Source: Halorussus ruber
GTDB lineage: Archaea; Halobacteriota; Halobacteria; Halobacteriales; Haladaptataceae
DNA length: 64,000 nucleotides
Assembly (NCBI RefSeq): GCF_004765785.1
Contig: NZ_SBIT01000009.1
Span: forward strand, 1 to 64,000
Direction: 5' to 3'
Program-made: the position numbers and the translations under genes
In this document: positions 56,551 through 64,000 of the stretch, in pieces
How the letters are laid out: each line of letters starts with the position of its first letter
Numbering within the stretch: position 1 is the stretch's first letter
Notes under the pieces: generated by a model
What the model was told of the DNA's origin: nothing
What the model saw: the letters and a program-made list of their open reading frames with translations, nothing else
Database searches by the model: none

Positions 56551-57708
56551 ATGTTCGTACTGCGAGGCGGAACCGTCGTGGACGCCGACGGGGCGCGCGA
56601 GGCCGACGTGGCGGTCGAGGAGGGCGAAATCGTGGGCGTCGGAGATGTGCCCGACGACCCGGACGAGGAGATAGACGCGAGCGGACAGTTCGTCGCGCCG
56701 GGGCTAATCGACGCCCACGTCCACGTCATGATGGACGGGCGGGCCGACCCCAGCGAGGTCCACGACGACAGCGAGGCGACGCTGGCCTACCGAGCGACCG
56801 CGAATCTTCGGGACGCGCTCGACGCTGGCGTCACCACCGTCAGGGACCTCGGGTCGCCCGGGTCGCTCGCGCTCGACGCCCGCGAGGCGGTCGAGGCGGG
56901 CGTCTTGGAAGGACCCCGCATCGTCGCCGCTGGCGAGGCGATTACGATGACCGGCGGGCACGGCTACTGGTTCGGCCGCGAGGCCGACGGCGTGGCCGAG
57001 GCCAAGCGGGCCGCCCGCGAGCAGCTCAAGCGCGGCGCCGACGTGGTCAAGTGCATGGCGACCGGCGGCGTCCTCACCGAGGGCGCGCTGACGGGTGCGC
57101 CAGAATTGGACGAGGAGGAACTCGAGGCCCTCGTGAGCGCCGCCAACGCCAAGCGCGTGCCGACCGCGGCCCACGCCCACGGCACCGCGGGGATGAAGAA
57201 CGCGGTCCGGGCCGGGATTTCGAGCATCGAACACGGCACGTTCATGGACCGCGAGGCCGCGGAACTGATGGCCGACCGGGGCACCTACTGGGTGCCGACC
57301 GCGAAGGCGCTCTACGGCATCGTGGACGCCGGGACCGATGAGGGGATTCCCGAGTTCGCCGTCGAGAAAGCCGAGGAGGCCAAGGAAGCGTGGGCCGACG
57401 CCTTCGAGTACGCCCTCGACGCCGGAGTGCCGATTGCGATGGGCACCGACGCCGGGACGCCGTTCAACCACCACGGCGACATCCCCGAGGAACTGGCGCT
57501 GATGGTCGAGCACGGCCTTTCAGAGGAAGAAGCCCTCGAAGCCGCGACGGTCAACGCCGCCGATTTGCTCGGTCTCGACGGCGAAGTCGGACTGGTCGAG
57601 GAGGGCTATCGGGCAGACCTCGTGGTGCTGGATTCGGACCCGCGCTCGGACGTGACGGCGTGGGAAACGCCAGCACGTGTCGTGTCGGGTGGAACCGTGG
57701 TCCGGTGA
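56551..57708 (+). CDS. Amidohydrolase-family protein (prolidase/imidazolonepropionase-like)
   Basis: This 385-residue metal-dependent hydrolase of the amidohydrolase superfamily has GLIDAHVHVMMDGRADPSEV (metal His56 and His58), the probable carboxylated-lysine region GADVVKCMATGGVLTEG, further ligand His in PTAAHAHGTAGMK and SIEHGTFMD, and the catalytic Asp in IAMGTDAGTPFNHHGDIPEE. The end (ADLVVLDSDPRSDVTAWETP) is the family's composite beta domain. The nearest group is Xaa-Pro dipeptidase-like (Sgx9260) amidohydrolases. Substrate is unknown. It has its own promoter and precedes the membrane wHTH protein by 51 bases. Confidence 0.88.
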   Translation: MFVLRGGTVVDADGAREADVAVEEGEIVGVGDVPDDPDEEIDASGQFVAPGLIDAHVHVMMDGRADPSEVHDDSEATLAYRATANLRDALDAGVTTVRDLGSPGSLALDAREAVEAGVLEGPRIVAAGEAITMTGGHGYWFGREADGVAEAKRAAREQLKRGADVVKCMATGGVLTEGALTGAPELDEEELEALVSAANAKRVPTAAHAHGTAGMKNAVRAGISSIEHGTFMDREAAELMADRGTYWVPTAKALYGIVDAGTDEGIPEFAVEKAEEAKEAWADAFEYALDAGVPIAMGTDAGTPFNHHGDIPEELALMVEHGLSEEEALEAATVNAADLLGLDGEVGLVEEGYRADLVVLDSDPRSDVTAWETPARVVSGGTVVR

Positions 57709-57728
57709 CAGGCCTACGTCAAAAGGTC

Positions 57729-57735
57729 TTTTATA
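57729..57735 (+). promoter_or_regulatory. TATA box of the membrane winged-helix gene
   Basis: TTTTATA is centred 28 bases before the ATG at 57760; GGAGG (57745-57749) lies between. The start is therefore well supported. Confidence 0.55.
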
Positions 57736-57759
57736 CCGGGCAATGGAGGATTAAGGTAC

Positions 57760-59049
57760 ATGAGACGGCTGCTGGCTGTCGGCCTCGTAGTCGTGCTACT
57801 CGTCGGGACGGTCCCCGTAGCGCCGGTACTCGGCCTGCGCCCCGCACACGAGGCGACCGCCTCGCCCCAGATGTCCGCTTCGTCGCCCCACGCGGTCGGC
57901 GACGACGCGTCCCCGAACGTTGTCAACGGTAACCCGCAGACGCTCGGCGTCGCGGAGAACTTCGACAGCGTCGAGTTCCACATCACCGTCTACGAGAACG
58001 GTACCGCCGAGTGGACGTTCACCTACCAGCGCACGCTCAACAACGAGACCGAGCGCCAGCAGTTCCAGCGATTCGCCGACGAGTTCAACAACAACTCGAC
58101 CGCGATGTGGTCGGAGTTCAAGGGACAGGCCCGGCGACTCGCCAGCGCCGGTCAGAACACCACCGGTCGAACGATGAAGGCCCAGAACTTCAAGAAGCGG
58201 GCCTACGTCGGCGGTCTGGTCAACGACAACCGAGGCATCGTCAAGATGTCCTTCCAGTGGACTGGGTTCACCTACTCGCAGGACGAGACCATCATCATCG
58301 GCGACGTGTTCGAGGGCGGCCTCTACGTCGGGCCGAACCAGTCGCTGGTCGTCCACTCCGGTCCCGGCCTCCAGTTCAAGTCGGCCGACCCGATGGAACC
58401 TGCCAAGGCCTCGGGCGACTCCCTTGCGGCCAGCGAGTCGCTGACGTGGCAGGGCGAACACGACTTCATCGACCAGCGCCCGCGGGTGAAGTTCGACCCG
58501 GTACCGGGCACGACGACCACGACCACGACAACCACGACGAACGAGTCGGGTTCCGGCGAGAACGGCAACCAGACCGAGACCCCGAAGGGCGCGACCGGTC
58601 CCTCGTCGGGTGACGGCTGGTCGCCGCTGATGATGTTCATCGGCGCGGTCGTCGTCCTGCTGGGCCTCGCCGCCGCGTTCGCGTGGCGGCAGGGCGACTT
58701 CGGGTCGTTCGCCAACGAGGGCGACAACCCCGGCGGCGACGACGGCGCGGGCGGCGGTGGGGCCGCGGCGACGAGCAACGACGGCGCGACCAAAAACGAA
58801 CCCTCGGTCAGCGACGAGGAGCTACTCACCGACGAGGCCCGTGTGAAGAAGCTCTTGGACGAGAACGGCGGCCGGATGAAGCAGGTCAACATCGTCGAGG
58901 AGACCGGCTGGTCGAAGTCGAAGGTCAGCATGCTCCTCTCGGAGATGGAAGAGGACGGCGACATCAGCAAGCTCCGCGTCGGCCGCGAGAACATCATCAG
59001 CCTCGAAGGCCACGAACCCGACGCCGCCGGGTCGCCGCTCGAGGAGTAA
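57760..59049 (+). CDS. Membrane-anchored winged-helix sensor-regulator
   Basis: This 429-residue protein begins with a Sec signal (residues 1-25, MRRLLAVGLVVVLLVG). An extracellular region of about 250 residues has several Asn-x-Ser/Thr glycosylation sites (ENGTAEW, NNETER, NNSTAMW, GQNTTGR) and a Thr-rich stalk of ten Thr. One membrane segment follows (about 287-308), then a cytoplasmic Gly-rich linker. The last 70 residues form a winged helix: LLDENGGRMKQVNIVEETGW, then SKSKVSMLLSEMEEDGDISK. Haloarchaea have families of such one-component, membrane-bound regulators. The signal and targets are unknown. Confidence 0.88.
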   Translation: MRRLLAVGLVVVLLVGTVPVAPVLGLRPAHEATASPQMSASSPHAVGDDASPNVVNGNPQTLGVAENFDSVEFHITVYENGTAEWTFTYQRTLNNETERQQFQRFADEFNNNSTAMWSEFKGQARRLASAGQNTTGRTMKAQNFKKRAYVGGLVNDNRGIVKMSFQWTGFTYSQDETIIIGDVFEGGLYVGPNQSLVVHSGPGLQFKSADPMEPAKASGDSLAASESLTWQGEHDFIDQRPRVKFDPVPGTTTTTTTTTTNESGSGENGNQTETPKGATGPSSGDGWSPLMMFIGAVVVLLGLAAAFAWRQGDFGSFANEGDNPGGDDGAGGGGAAATSNDGATKNEPSVSDEELLTDEARVKKLLDENGGRMKQVNIVEETGWSKSKVSMLLSEMEEDGDISKLRVGRENIISLEGHEPDAAGSPLEE

Positions 59050-59244
59050 TCGTTCACCTTCGTTCATTCTGACGGGTAACTGGCAATGTCGGCAGTTGGA
59101 CGGCTGTAAACCCGGGATTTCGTTCTTGTGAACTGTTTACGAGTCTCGAAACCGTGCGGAACCGGGGCACAGCGTCGAGAAAACGCAACTGTTAAACAGT
59201 CCGTGCCACTACGATTGAGTGCAGACGAGAAGTGCAGGACGGAC

Positions 59245-59319
59245 GCTCCGTTGGTGTAGTCCGGCCAATCATCTTGCCCTCTCACGGCAAGGACCAGGGT
59301 TCAAATCCCTGACGGAGCA
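59245..59319 (+). tRNA. tRNA-Glu (anticodon CTC)
   Basis: A complete 75-base cloverleaf can be drawn. The acceptor stem is GCTCCGT/ACGGAGC and the anticodon stem TTGCC/GGCAA with loop CTCTCAC, giving anticodon CTC. The T-arm is CAGGG-TTCAAAT-CCCTG, and A is the discriminator base. CCA is not encoded, as usual in archaea. No intron is visible. It lies 120 bases upstream of a large DNA methyltransferase gene; tRNA genes are frequent integration points for islands. Confidence 0.95.
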
Positions 59320-59439
59320 CTTCTTTCCGCTCGTTTCTCACGACTGTCACTTCTCGGTGAGTCACGACGACGTACTGCTCAGGCTCACTTGACAAAACCT
59401 AATGCCCTCCTGCTGAATCGCACACAGCATACGGAACTC

Positions 59440-62400
59440 ATGGCAGGCGAGTCTCTCTCCCGGCAGAGGGCACAACTGGACACGGCCGAGCGCGAACACC
59501 TCGAAGGCGTGGTCGCCGAGATGCGCGAGCGCGTCGAGGAGAACGTCGAGTTTCGGCTCTCGCAGATGGGCCTCGACGCCGAACCCGGCGACAGCGCCGC
59601 GCTGGACGACGAGGAGCGCCAACTCGTGGAGGCCATCGAACTGGAAGCCGAGGACGACCAGAGATGGGACGCTGCGCGCGCAGAGTACATCACGGGCGTC
59701 GGCTACACCGTGGTCAATCGCCTCGCGGCGCTCCGGTGCATGGAGGTCCGGGGGTTCCTCGACGAGGAGGTCACCGTCTTCAAAGACGACGGCCTGACCC
59801 CCGCGGCCGAGACGCTGGTCTACGAGGAGTTCCTGCTCGAAGACGAGGCCATCCTGACCGCGTACCGGGACGTCTGCGACGAGTTGGCCGAGGAAATCGA
59901 AATCCTGTTCGACCGCGACACCCCCTACAGTCAGGTGGACCCCGACGCCGACACCTTCGAGGACCTCTGCGGACTGTTGGACGAGGTCCCAGACGAGGTC
60001 TGGCGGGCAGACGACGTGCTGGGGTGGGTCTACGAGTACTACAACGCCAGCCAGTTGTCGGCGGTGCGAGAGCGCATGCGGACCGGTCGGTTCGACGCCG
60101 ACGACGTCGCGGTCGCCAACCAGTTCTACACGCCGCACTGGGTCGCGCGGATGCTCACCGACAACGCGGTCGGCAAGCCCCACCTGCTGGCGAGCGGCGA
60201 GCGAGACGCCTGCGTCGAGGCGCAGCGCGACCTCGCGCCGGAGGAGCGAATCGAGCGCGACCCGCGATACGACGCCTCGCCGGAGATTTCTGACCTCTGT
60301 ACCTACCTCGTGCCCTCCGAATCCGCCGACGCCGCGCCGGACCGCCACCCGTCCGAGATTCGAGTACTCGACCCCGCGATGGGGAGCGGCCACTTCCTGC
60401 TGTACGCCTTCGACGTGCTGGAGCGCATCTGGCGCGACGCGACCGACGCGGCCCCGGCAGAGATTCCGGGCAAGATTCTGGAACACAACCTCTACGGAAT
60501 CGACATCGACATGCGGGCCTGCCAGCTCGCGGCGTTCAACCTCTATCTGAAGGCCCGCGGACGCGCCGAGGACGAGGGCGACGACGACTTCGAGCTGCCG
60601 ACGCTCGGCGTCGTCTGCGCGGACAACCAGATTTCGGACACCACGAGAGCGCGCGAGATAATCGAGACGCTGGCCGAGACCAGCGACGACTTCGCCGAGG
60701 CGCTTTCGGGCGCCCTCGAAGACTTCCGGGAGACGCAGGGCCTCGGGAGTCTCCTCGACGTGAAGGGGACACTAGAGAGAAGCGCCTCCTCGGTCGGAGG
60801 CGAGGAGTCCCGACTCTCGGAGTGGATAGACCGACTCCACGAGGAAGTCGAGCGCGAGTCGGGCGACCGATTCCGCTACCAGAACCTCCGGAGTCTCCTC
60901 CGAGTCGTGCGTCTGCTGACCGAGGAGTACGACGCCGTGCTGATGAACCCGCCCTACGGGGGCCACCGCCGGATGCCCAAGCAGGTCAAAGAGTACGTGC
61001 AGGACCACTACGAGTTCAAGCCCGAGTACTACGCCAACTTCCTGGAGCAGTCCGGGCGACTCCTCAAGCCCCGCGGTCGAATCGGGATGCTGGTTCCGCG
61101 GTCGTTCATGTACAAGGAGTCGTTCGAGGACGTGCGCCGGGAACTGGTCGAACCCGACGGCGAGTTCGACTTCGACTTCCTCGTCGAGTTCGGCGAGGGC
61201 ATCCTCGACAACGCGACGGTCCGGACCGTCGGGACGGTCCTGACGAAGGGCGAGAGCGAAAATTCCCAAGAGGTCGGCGAGTTCGTCCAGTTGTCGGACG
61301 TGAGCGCCGACCGAAAAGAGGAGACCTTCGCCCGCGTCCTCGGGGACGACCCCGACGCGACGTGGCGACACCACTCTGTCGGGACCGACGAGTTCCGGAC
61401 CGTCCCCGGCGGGATGCTGACGTACTGGACGCCCTCGGGCCTTCGTGAACTCTACGCCAGCGACACCGTCTTCGACGCCGAGCAGGCGGACCTCGACCGA
61501 GCGGGAATCGGGTCGGCCAAGAAGGGCATCGACACGGGCGACAACGCCCGGTTCGTGCGCTACTCGTGGGAGTGCGGAGCAGAAGAGGACGACGAGAACG
61601 CCGCGAAGGCGCGCTGGCGACCCTACGCCAAGGGCGGCGAGCGCAGTTGGTTCCACTACCCCGACGACCTCCGGGTGCTGTGGGGCGAGGAAGGAACCGA
61701 AATTTCGAGGTGCGACAGTTCGACCATCCGGAACCGGGACTTTCAGGGCAGAGAGGGCGTCACGTGGCCGCTCATCAAGGACTCGGGCCACCGGTTCGCA
61801 CAGTTCGGACCCGGCGGCGTCTCGGACAACGGCGGGCCGTGCTTCTACCCCGAGGAGGAATCGACCGCGTACCTGACTGCCCTGCTCAATAGTACGATTT
61901 ACGCTGGTTTAATGTTGGCACAGACGCCCGAGAGACAGTGGAATCTGTCCGACATCGCCATCCTGCCGTACTTCGACGCTTCCGAGGAGGCCAGAGCGCG
62001 CCTGACCGAGGCCGCAGACGAGTTGACTGCCCTCGTCAACGAGTTCGAGTCCTTCCGACTCCGGTCGGGGCGCTACGGCGAGACCCTGAGCGAGTACGAG
62101 ACTCTGGCCGAGTTCGTCGCCGAACGCGCCGACGCCGTCGAGGAGTTGGTCGGCGAGATGCGCGAGCGAAAGGACGAAATCGACGCCGTGGTGGCCCGAG
62201 AGTTGGGCATCGGCGACGGCGTGCTGGCCGAAATCGAGCGCGAGGCCGACCTGCGATACGACGGCTTCGAGAAGGTTCCCTACGCGAGTTCGGACGTGCC
62301 GACCGACGAGGAGTCGGTCTGTCGGCGACTCCTCTCGCACCTCGTGCTGAAGGCGGTTCGGGGGAGCGACGACGGAATCGTGGACGTGAGCGCCAGATTC

Positions 62401-63558
62401 CAGCGCGGCGAGGAGCTTCACGACGCGATTGCGGACGAGATAGACGACCTGTTCGAGTCTCCTCCGGCGGACGTCCTCGCGGAAATCGACCGGACGCTGG
62501 GCTCTCGGTCGGCCGAGTCGTCGCCGTACCCCAACGTCGAGTGGTGGGTCCGCGAGGAATTCTTCGACGCGCACCTCTCGCAGTTCGAGAACGCGCCGGT
62601 CGTCTGGCGGCTGACGACGGCGCGGTTGGTCTCGGACCCCGCGGGCGAGGGCTTGGGCTGTCTGGTCGATTACGGGGCCGTCGACGCCTCGCTGTTCGAC
62701 CGACTCCAGACCCGGTACCTCGAACCCCGGAAGGCGGACCTGCGCGAGCGCCGCGCCGCCGCCGAGCGCCGCCGGGGAGACGACTCGCTGTCGGCGTCCG
62801 AGCAGGCCGCGGCCGCCGAGGAGTGCGAGCGGTGCGTCAGCGGACTGGAGCAAATCGAGGCCTTCGAGGCGAGGGTGCAGGCGCTGTTGGACGACTCGCC
62901 CCGCGACTGGGGGCCGGACGAGCGCGAGCGAGCAGAGCGATTGGGGGGCAAGGTGGCGACTTTCCGCGAGCAGACCGCGGAGAAGTTGGCCAAGTTGGAC
63001 CGACTCGCGGAGCGACACGACCGCGAGTGGTTCGCGGACACGTTCAGCCCGACTTTCTTCGAAACGGTCGAGGAGAATCGGGAAGAGTGGACGAGCGCGC
63101 TGGACGACCTGCAAGCGGCGTGCGAGGCCTACGCTCGTCCCGCCGACGAACCGGTCGCGGCCCGCCACTACGACCTGCTCTCGTACTTCCCCGATTTGGC
63201 CGGGTCGGACCACTATTCGAGCAACGGCGTCCTGTTCACGGCCTACTACTTCGAGCGCGAGGGGAGTCCGTACCTGACCGACGACGGGGAACCGAAGGAG
63301 ACCCTCCCCGACGAGACGGCCGAGATTCTGGCGGACCTCGCGGCGGGCGTGGACGAGTTCGAGTCGCTCGCCGACGAGATAGAATCGGAGTGCAACGCCC
63401 TGAGAAAGTCACTCGACGCCGACTGGAGGAGCCGCGCGCTCGCCGAAATCACGACGGCGGGGTACAGCCCCGAGCGGAAACACGGCGTGGCGGTCAACCT
63501 CGAACCGCTCGCCGAGGCGAAAATCGTGCCCGAGAGCGTCGAGGAGCGAGTGCTGTGA
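59440..63558 (+). CDS. pglX: PglX/Eco57I-like adenine-specific DNA methyltransferase
   Basis: This 1372-residue protein has the N6-adenine methyltransferase motifs: SAM-binding DPAMGSGHF (311-319) and catalytic NPPYGG (from 503). The conserved FYTPHWVARML segment near residue 228 precedes them, as in PglX, the BREX methyltransferase. The C-terminal 600 residues hold target-recognition and helical regions (LNSTIYAGLMLAQTPERQWN near residue 816). No nuclease motif is seen. ATG 59440 (MAGESLSRQRAQLD) is preferred to a TTG at 59389. No other BREX gene is next to it in this window, so it may be a solitary methyltransferase or the first gene of a system extending beyond 64000. Confidence 0.88.
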   Translation: MAGESLSRQRAQLDTAEREHLEGVVAEMRERVEENVEFRLSQMGLDAEPGDSAALDDEERQLVEAIELEAEDDQRWDAARAEYITGVGYTVVNRLAALRCMEVRGFLDEEVTVFKDDGLTPAAETLVYEEFLLEDEAILTAYRDVCDELAEEIEILFDRDTPYSQVDPDADTFEDLCGLLDEVPDEVWRADDVLGWVYEYYNASQLSAVRERMRTGRFDADDVAVANQFYTPHWVARMLTDNAVGKPHLLASGERDACVEAQRDLAPEERIERDPRYDASPEISDLCTYLVPSESADAAPDRHPSEIRVLDPAMGSGHFLLYAFDVLERIWRDATDAAPAEIPGKILEHNLYGIDIDMRACQLAAFNLYLKARGRAEDEGDDDFELPTLGVVCADNQISDTTRAREIIETLAETSDDFAEALSGALEDFRETQGLGSLLDVKGTLERSASSVGGEESRLSEWIDRLHEEVERESGDRFRYQNLRSLLRVVRLLTEEYDAVLMNPPYGGHRRMPKQVKEYVQDHYEFKPEYYANFLEQSGRLLKPRGRIGMLVPRSFMYKESFEDVRRELVEPDGEFDFDFLVEFGEGILDNATVRTVGTVLTKGESENSQEVGEFVQLSDVSADRKEETFARVLGDDPDATWRHHSVGTDEFRTVPGGMLTYWTPSGLRELYASDTVFDAEQADLDRAGIGSAKKGIDTGDNARFVRYSWECGAEEDDENAAKARWRPYAKGGERSWFHYPDDLRVLWGEEGTEISRCDSSTIRNRDFQGREGVTWPLIKDSGHRFAQFGPGGVSDNGGPCFYPEEESTAYLTALLNSTIYAGLMLAQTPERQWNLSDIAILPYFDASEEARARLTEAADELTALVNEFESFRLRSGRYGETLSEYETLAEFVAERADAVEELVGEMRERKDEIDAVVARELGIGDGVLAEIEREADLRYDGFEKVPYASSDVPTDEESVCRRLLSHLVLKAVRGSDDGIVDVSARFQRGEELHDAIADEIDDLFESPPADVLAEIDRTLGSRSAESSPYPNVEWWVREEFFDAHLSQFENAPVVWRLTTARLVSDPAGEGLGCLVDYGAVDASLFDRLQTRYLEPRKADLRERRAAAERRRGDDSLSASEQAAAAEECERCVSGLEQIEAFEARVQALLDDSPRDWGPDERERAERLGGKVATFREQTAEKLAKLDRLAERHDREWFADTFSPTFFETVEENREEWTSALDDLQAACEAYARPADEPVAARHYDLLSYFPDLAGSDHYSSNGVLFTAYYFEREGSPYLTDDGEPKETLPDETAEILADLAAGVDEFESLADEIESECNALRKSLDADWRSRALAEITTAGYSPERKHGVAVNLEPLAEAKIVPESVEERVL

Positions 63559-63652
63559 AGCGAGTGCCGTGAAACGAGTGCCGTGAGTCTCGCCGGGCGA
63601 AAACGCGATTTCAGCAGAAGACTGTTGTCCCGTCGCGTCGTGGATAGGCCCG

Positions 63653-64000
63653 ATGGGTCTCCGCGCCGTCTCCTCGCGTCGAATCGCGCTCTCGGTCGTC
63701 GTACTGGTCCTGCTGTCGGGATTCGCCGGATGCTTGGGCGGCGACCCCGGCGGTTCGGTCGAATCTGCGACCTCGACGGACCCCGGAGAGAGTTCGGCCG
63801 CCCCACTCGACGCTGACGGGGACGCTGGCAACCTCTCGATCCACTTCATCCACGTCGGGCAGGGAGCCAGCGTCCTCGTGGTCGGGCCCTCCGGCGAGAC
63901 GCTGCTCTACGACACGGGCAACTGGAACGACGACGGGAAGCACGTGCTGGAGTACCTCCGGTCGCAGAACATCACGCGCATCGACTACCTCGTGACCTCG
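63653..64000 (+). CDS. ComEC/Rec2-like MBL-fold lipoprotein, start only
   Basis: The first 116 residues of a gene that runs off the window. It begins MGLRAVSSRRIALSVVVLVL with a Sec-type lipobox LSGFAGC (Cys27), then a Ser/Thr/Gly/Asp linker. The first beta strands of a metallo-beta-lactamase fold follow: LSIHFIHVGQGASVLVVGPS (residues 61-80), ETLLYDTGNWNDDGKHVLEY and ITRIDYLVTS. The F-I/D-V-G-Q-G motif is typical of the C-terminal domain of ComEC and its stand-alone haloarchaeal relatives, which are secreted hydrolases. The active-site THxHxDH should follow just beyond the window. Confidence 0.82.
   Translation, partial: MGLRAVSSRRIALSVVVLVLLSGFAGCLGGDPGGSVESATSTDPGESSAAPLDADGDAGNLSIHFIHVGQGASVLVVGPSGETLLYDTGNWNDDGKHVLEYLRSQNITRIDYLVTS

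Noticed and set aside
59221-59440. An integrase or att duplication next to tRNA-Glu
   Set aside because: No recombinase gene and no second copy of the tRNA 3' end could be found up to position 64000; a copy beyond the window remains possible.

Overview
The window is chromosomal DNA of a halophilic archaeon (class Halobacteria; nearest genus not decidable from the sequence alone). The evidence is high GC, strongly acidic predicted proteins, TATA-like boxes about 25-30 nt before start codons (leaderless transcripts), archaeal GatE, MptE and Sec11-type signal peptidase genes, Tat-type lipoprotein signals (RR plus lipobox Cys), and many small acidic proteins of haloarchaeal type. There is no rRNA gene, CRISPR array or intact transposase. 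One tRNA gene (Glu, CTC) is present.

Layout. 0-3 kb: a small acidic protein, BolA, a coiled-coil protein and a BNR-type propeller. 3-7.6 kb: a four-gene carbohydrate ABC importer (binding protein, two permeases, ATPase). 8.1-9.6 kb: class II fumarase behind a 29-codon leader ORF. 10-13 kb: a GDT1-type Mn/Ca transporter and membrane proteins. 13-15 kb: a pair of bacterial-PH-domain membrane proteins. 15-17.4 kb: a tiny secreted Cys/Gly protein and gatE. 17.8-19.3 kb: globin-coupled transducer HemAT. 19.4-22.4 kb: SugE/Gdx exporter, PAP2 phosphatase, TrmJ-like methyltransferase operon. 22.8-25.7 kb: an AT-richer orphan ORF and a NERD-helicase. 25.8-27.8 kb: pterin genes (dihydropteroate synthase, MptE). 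27.8-38 kb: housekeeping oxidoreductases, VOC epimerase, signal peptidase, SDR, MOT1-like transporter, EamA exporter with divergent Lrp regulator, ThyX and an MBL-fold hydrolase. 38-45.4 kb: a Rieske protein with a microsatellite, small conserved proteins, an IS605-type remnant, orphan PstS, two superoxide dismutases and a DsbA-like lipoprotein with a membrane partner. 45.6-49.2 kb: photolyase and a membrane-anchored Mrr-type nuclease. 49.2-53.6 kb: divergent FMN-type and FAD/Fe-S-type 2-hydroxyacid (lactate) oxidising enzymes. 53.6-59 kb: PQQ-type propeller, SDR, a gutted alpha/beta hydrolase, amidohydrolase and a membrane-anchored winged-helix protein. 59.2-64 kb: tRNA-Glu, a PglX-like DNA methyltransferase and the start of a ComEC-like lipoprotein.

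The most striking signal is in the gaps. Apart from the 7.6-8.2 kb gap, the IS605-type remnant gap and the gap holding the tRNA gene, every intergenic stretch of about 300 bases or more holds one of two dispersed structured repeat families, which I call A (six copies) and B (four copies). In family A an identical architecture is kept while helix sequences change with compensation: a closing helix, a long second helix, a three-way junction, a stem of usually exactly 9 bp, then a fixed asymmetric internal loop CCCT/AT. This is what a selected RNA (or single-stranded DNA) structure looks like. Family B has a constant CTCCCCAACC-type core and a compensating apical hairpin. I do not recognise either as a named family. 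A second theme is two leaderless upstream ORFs (29 and 11 codons) whose stop codons overlap the next start as ATGA (fumC and the secreted protein), suggesting translational coupling.
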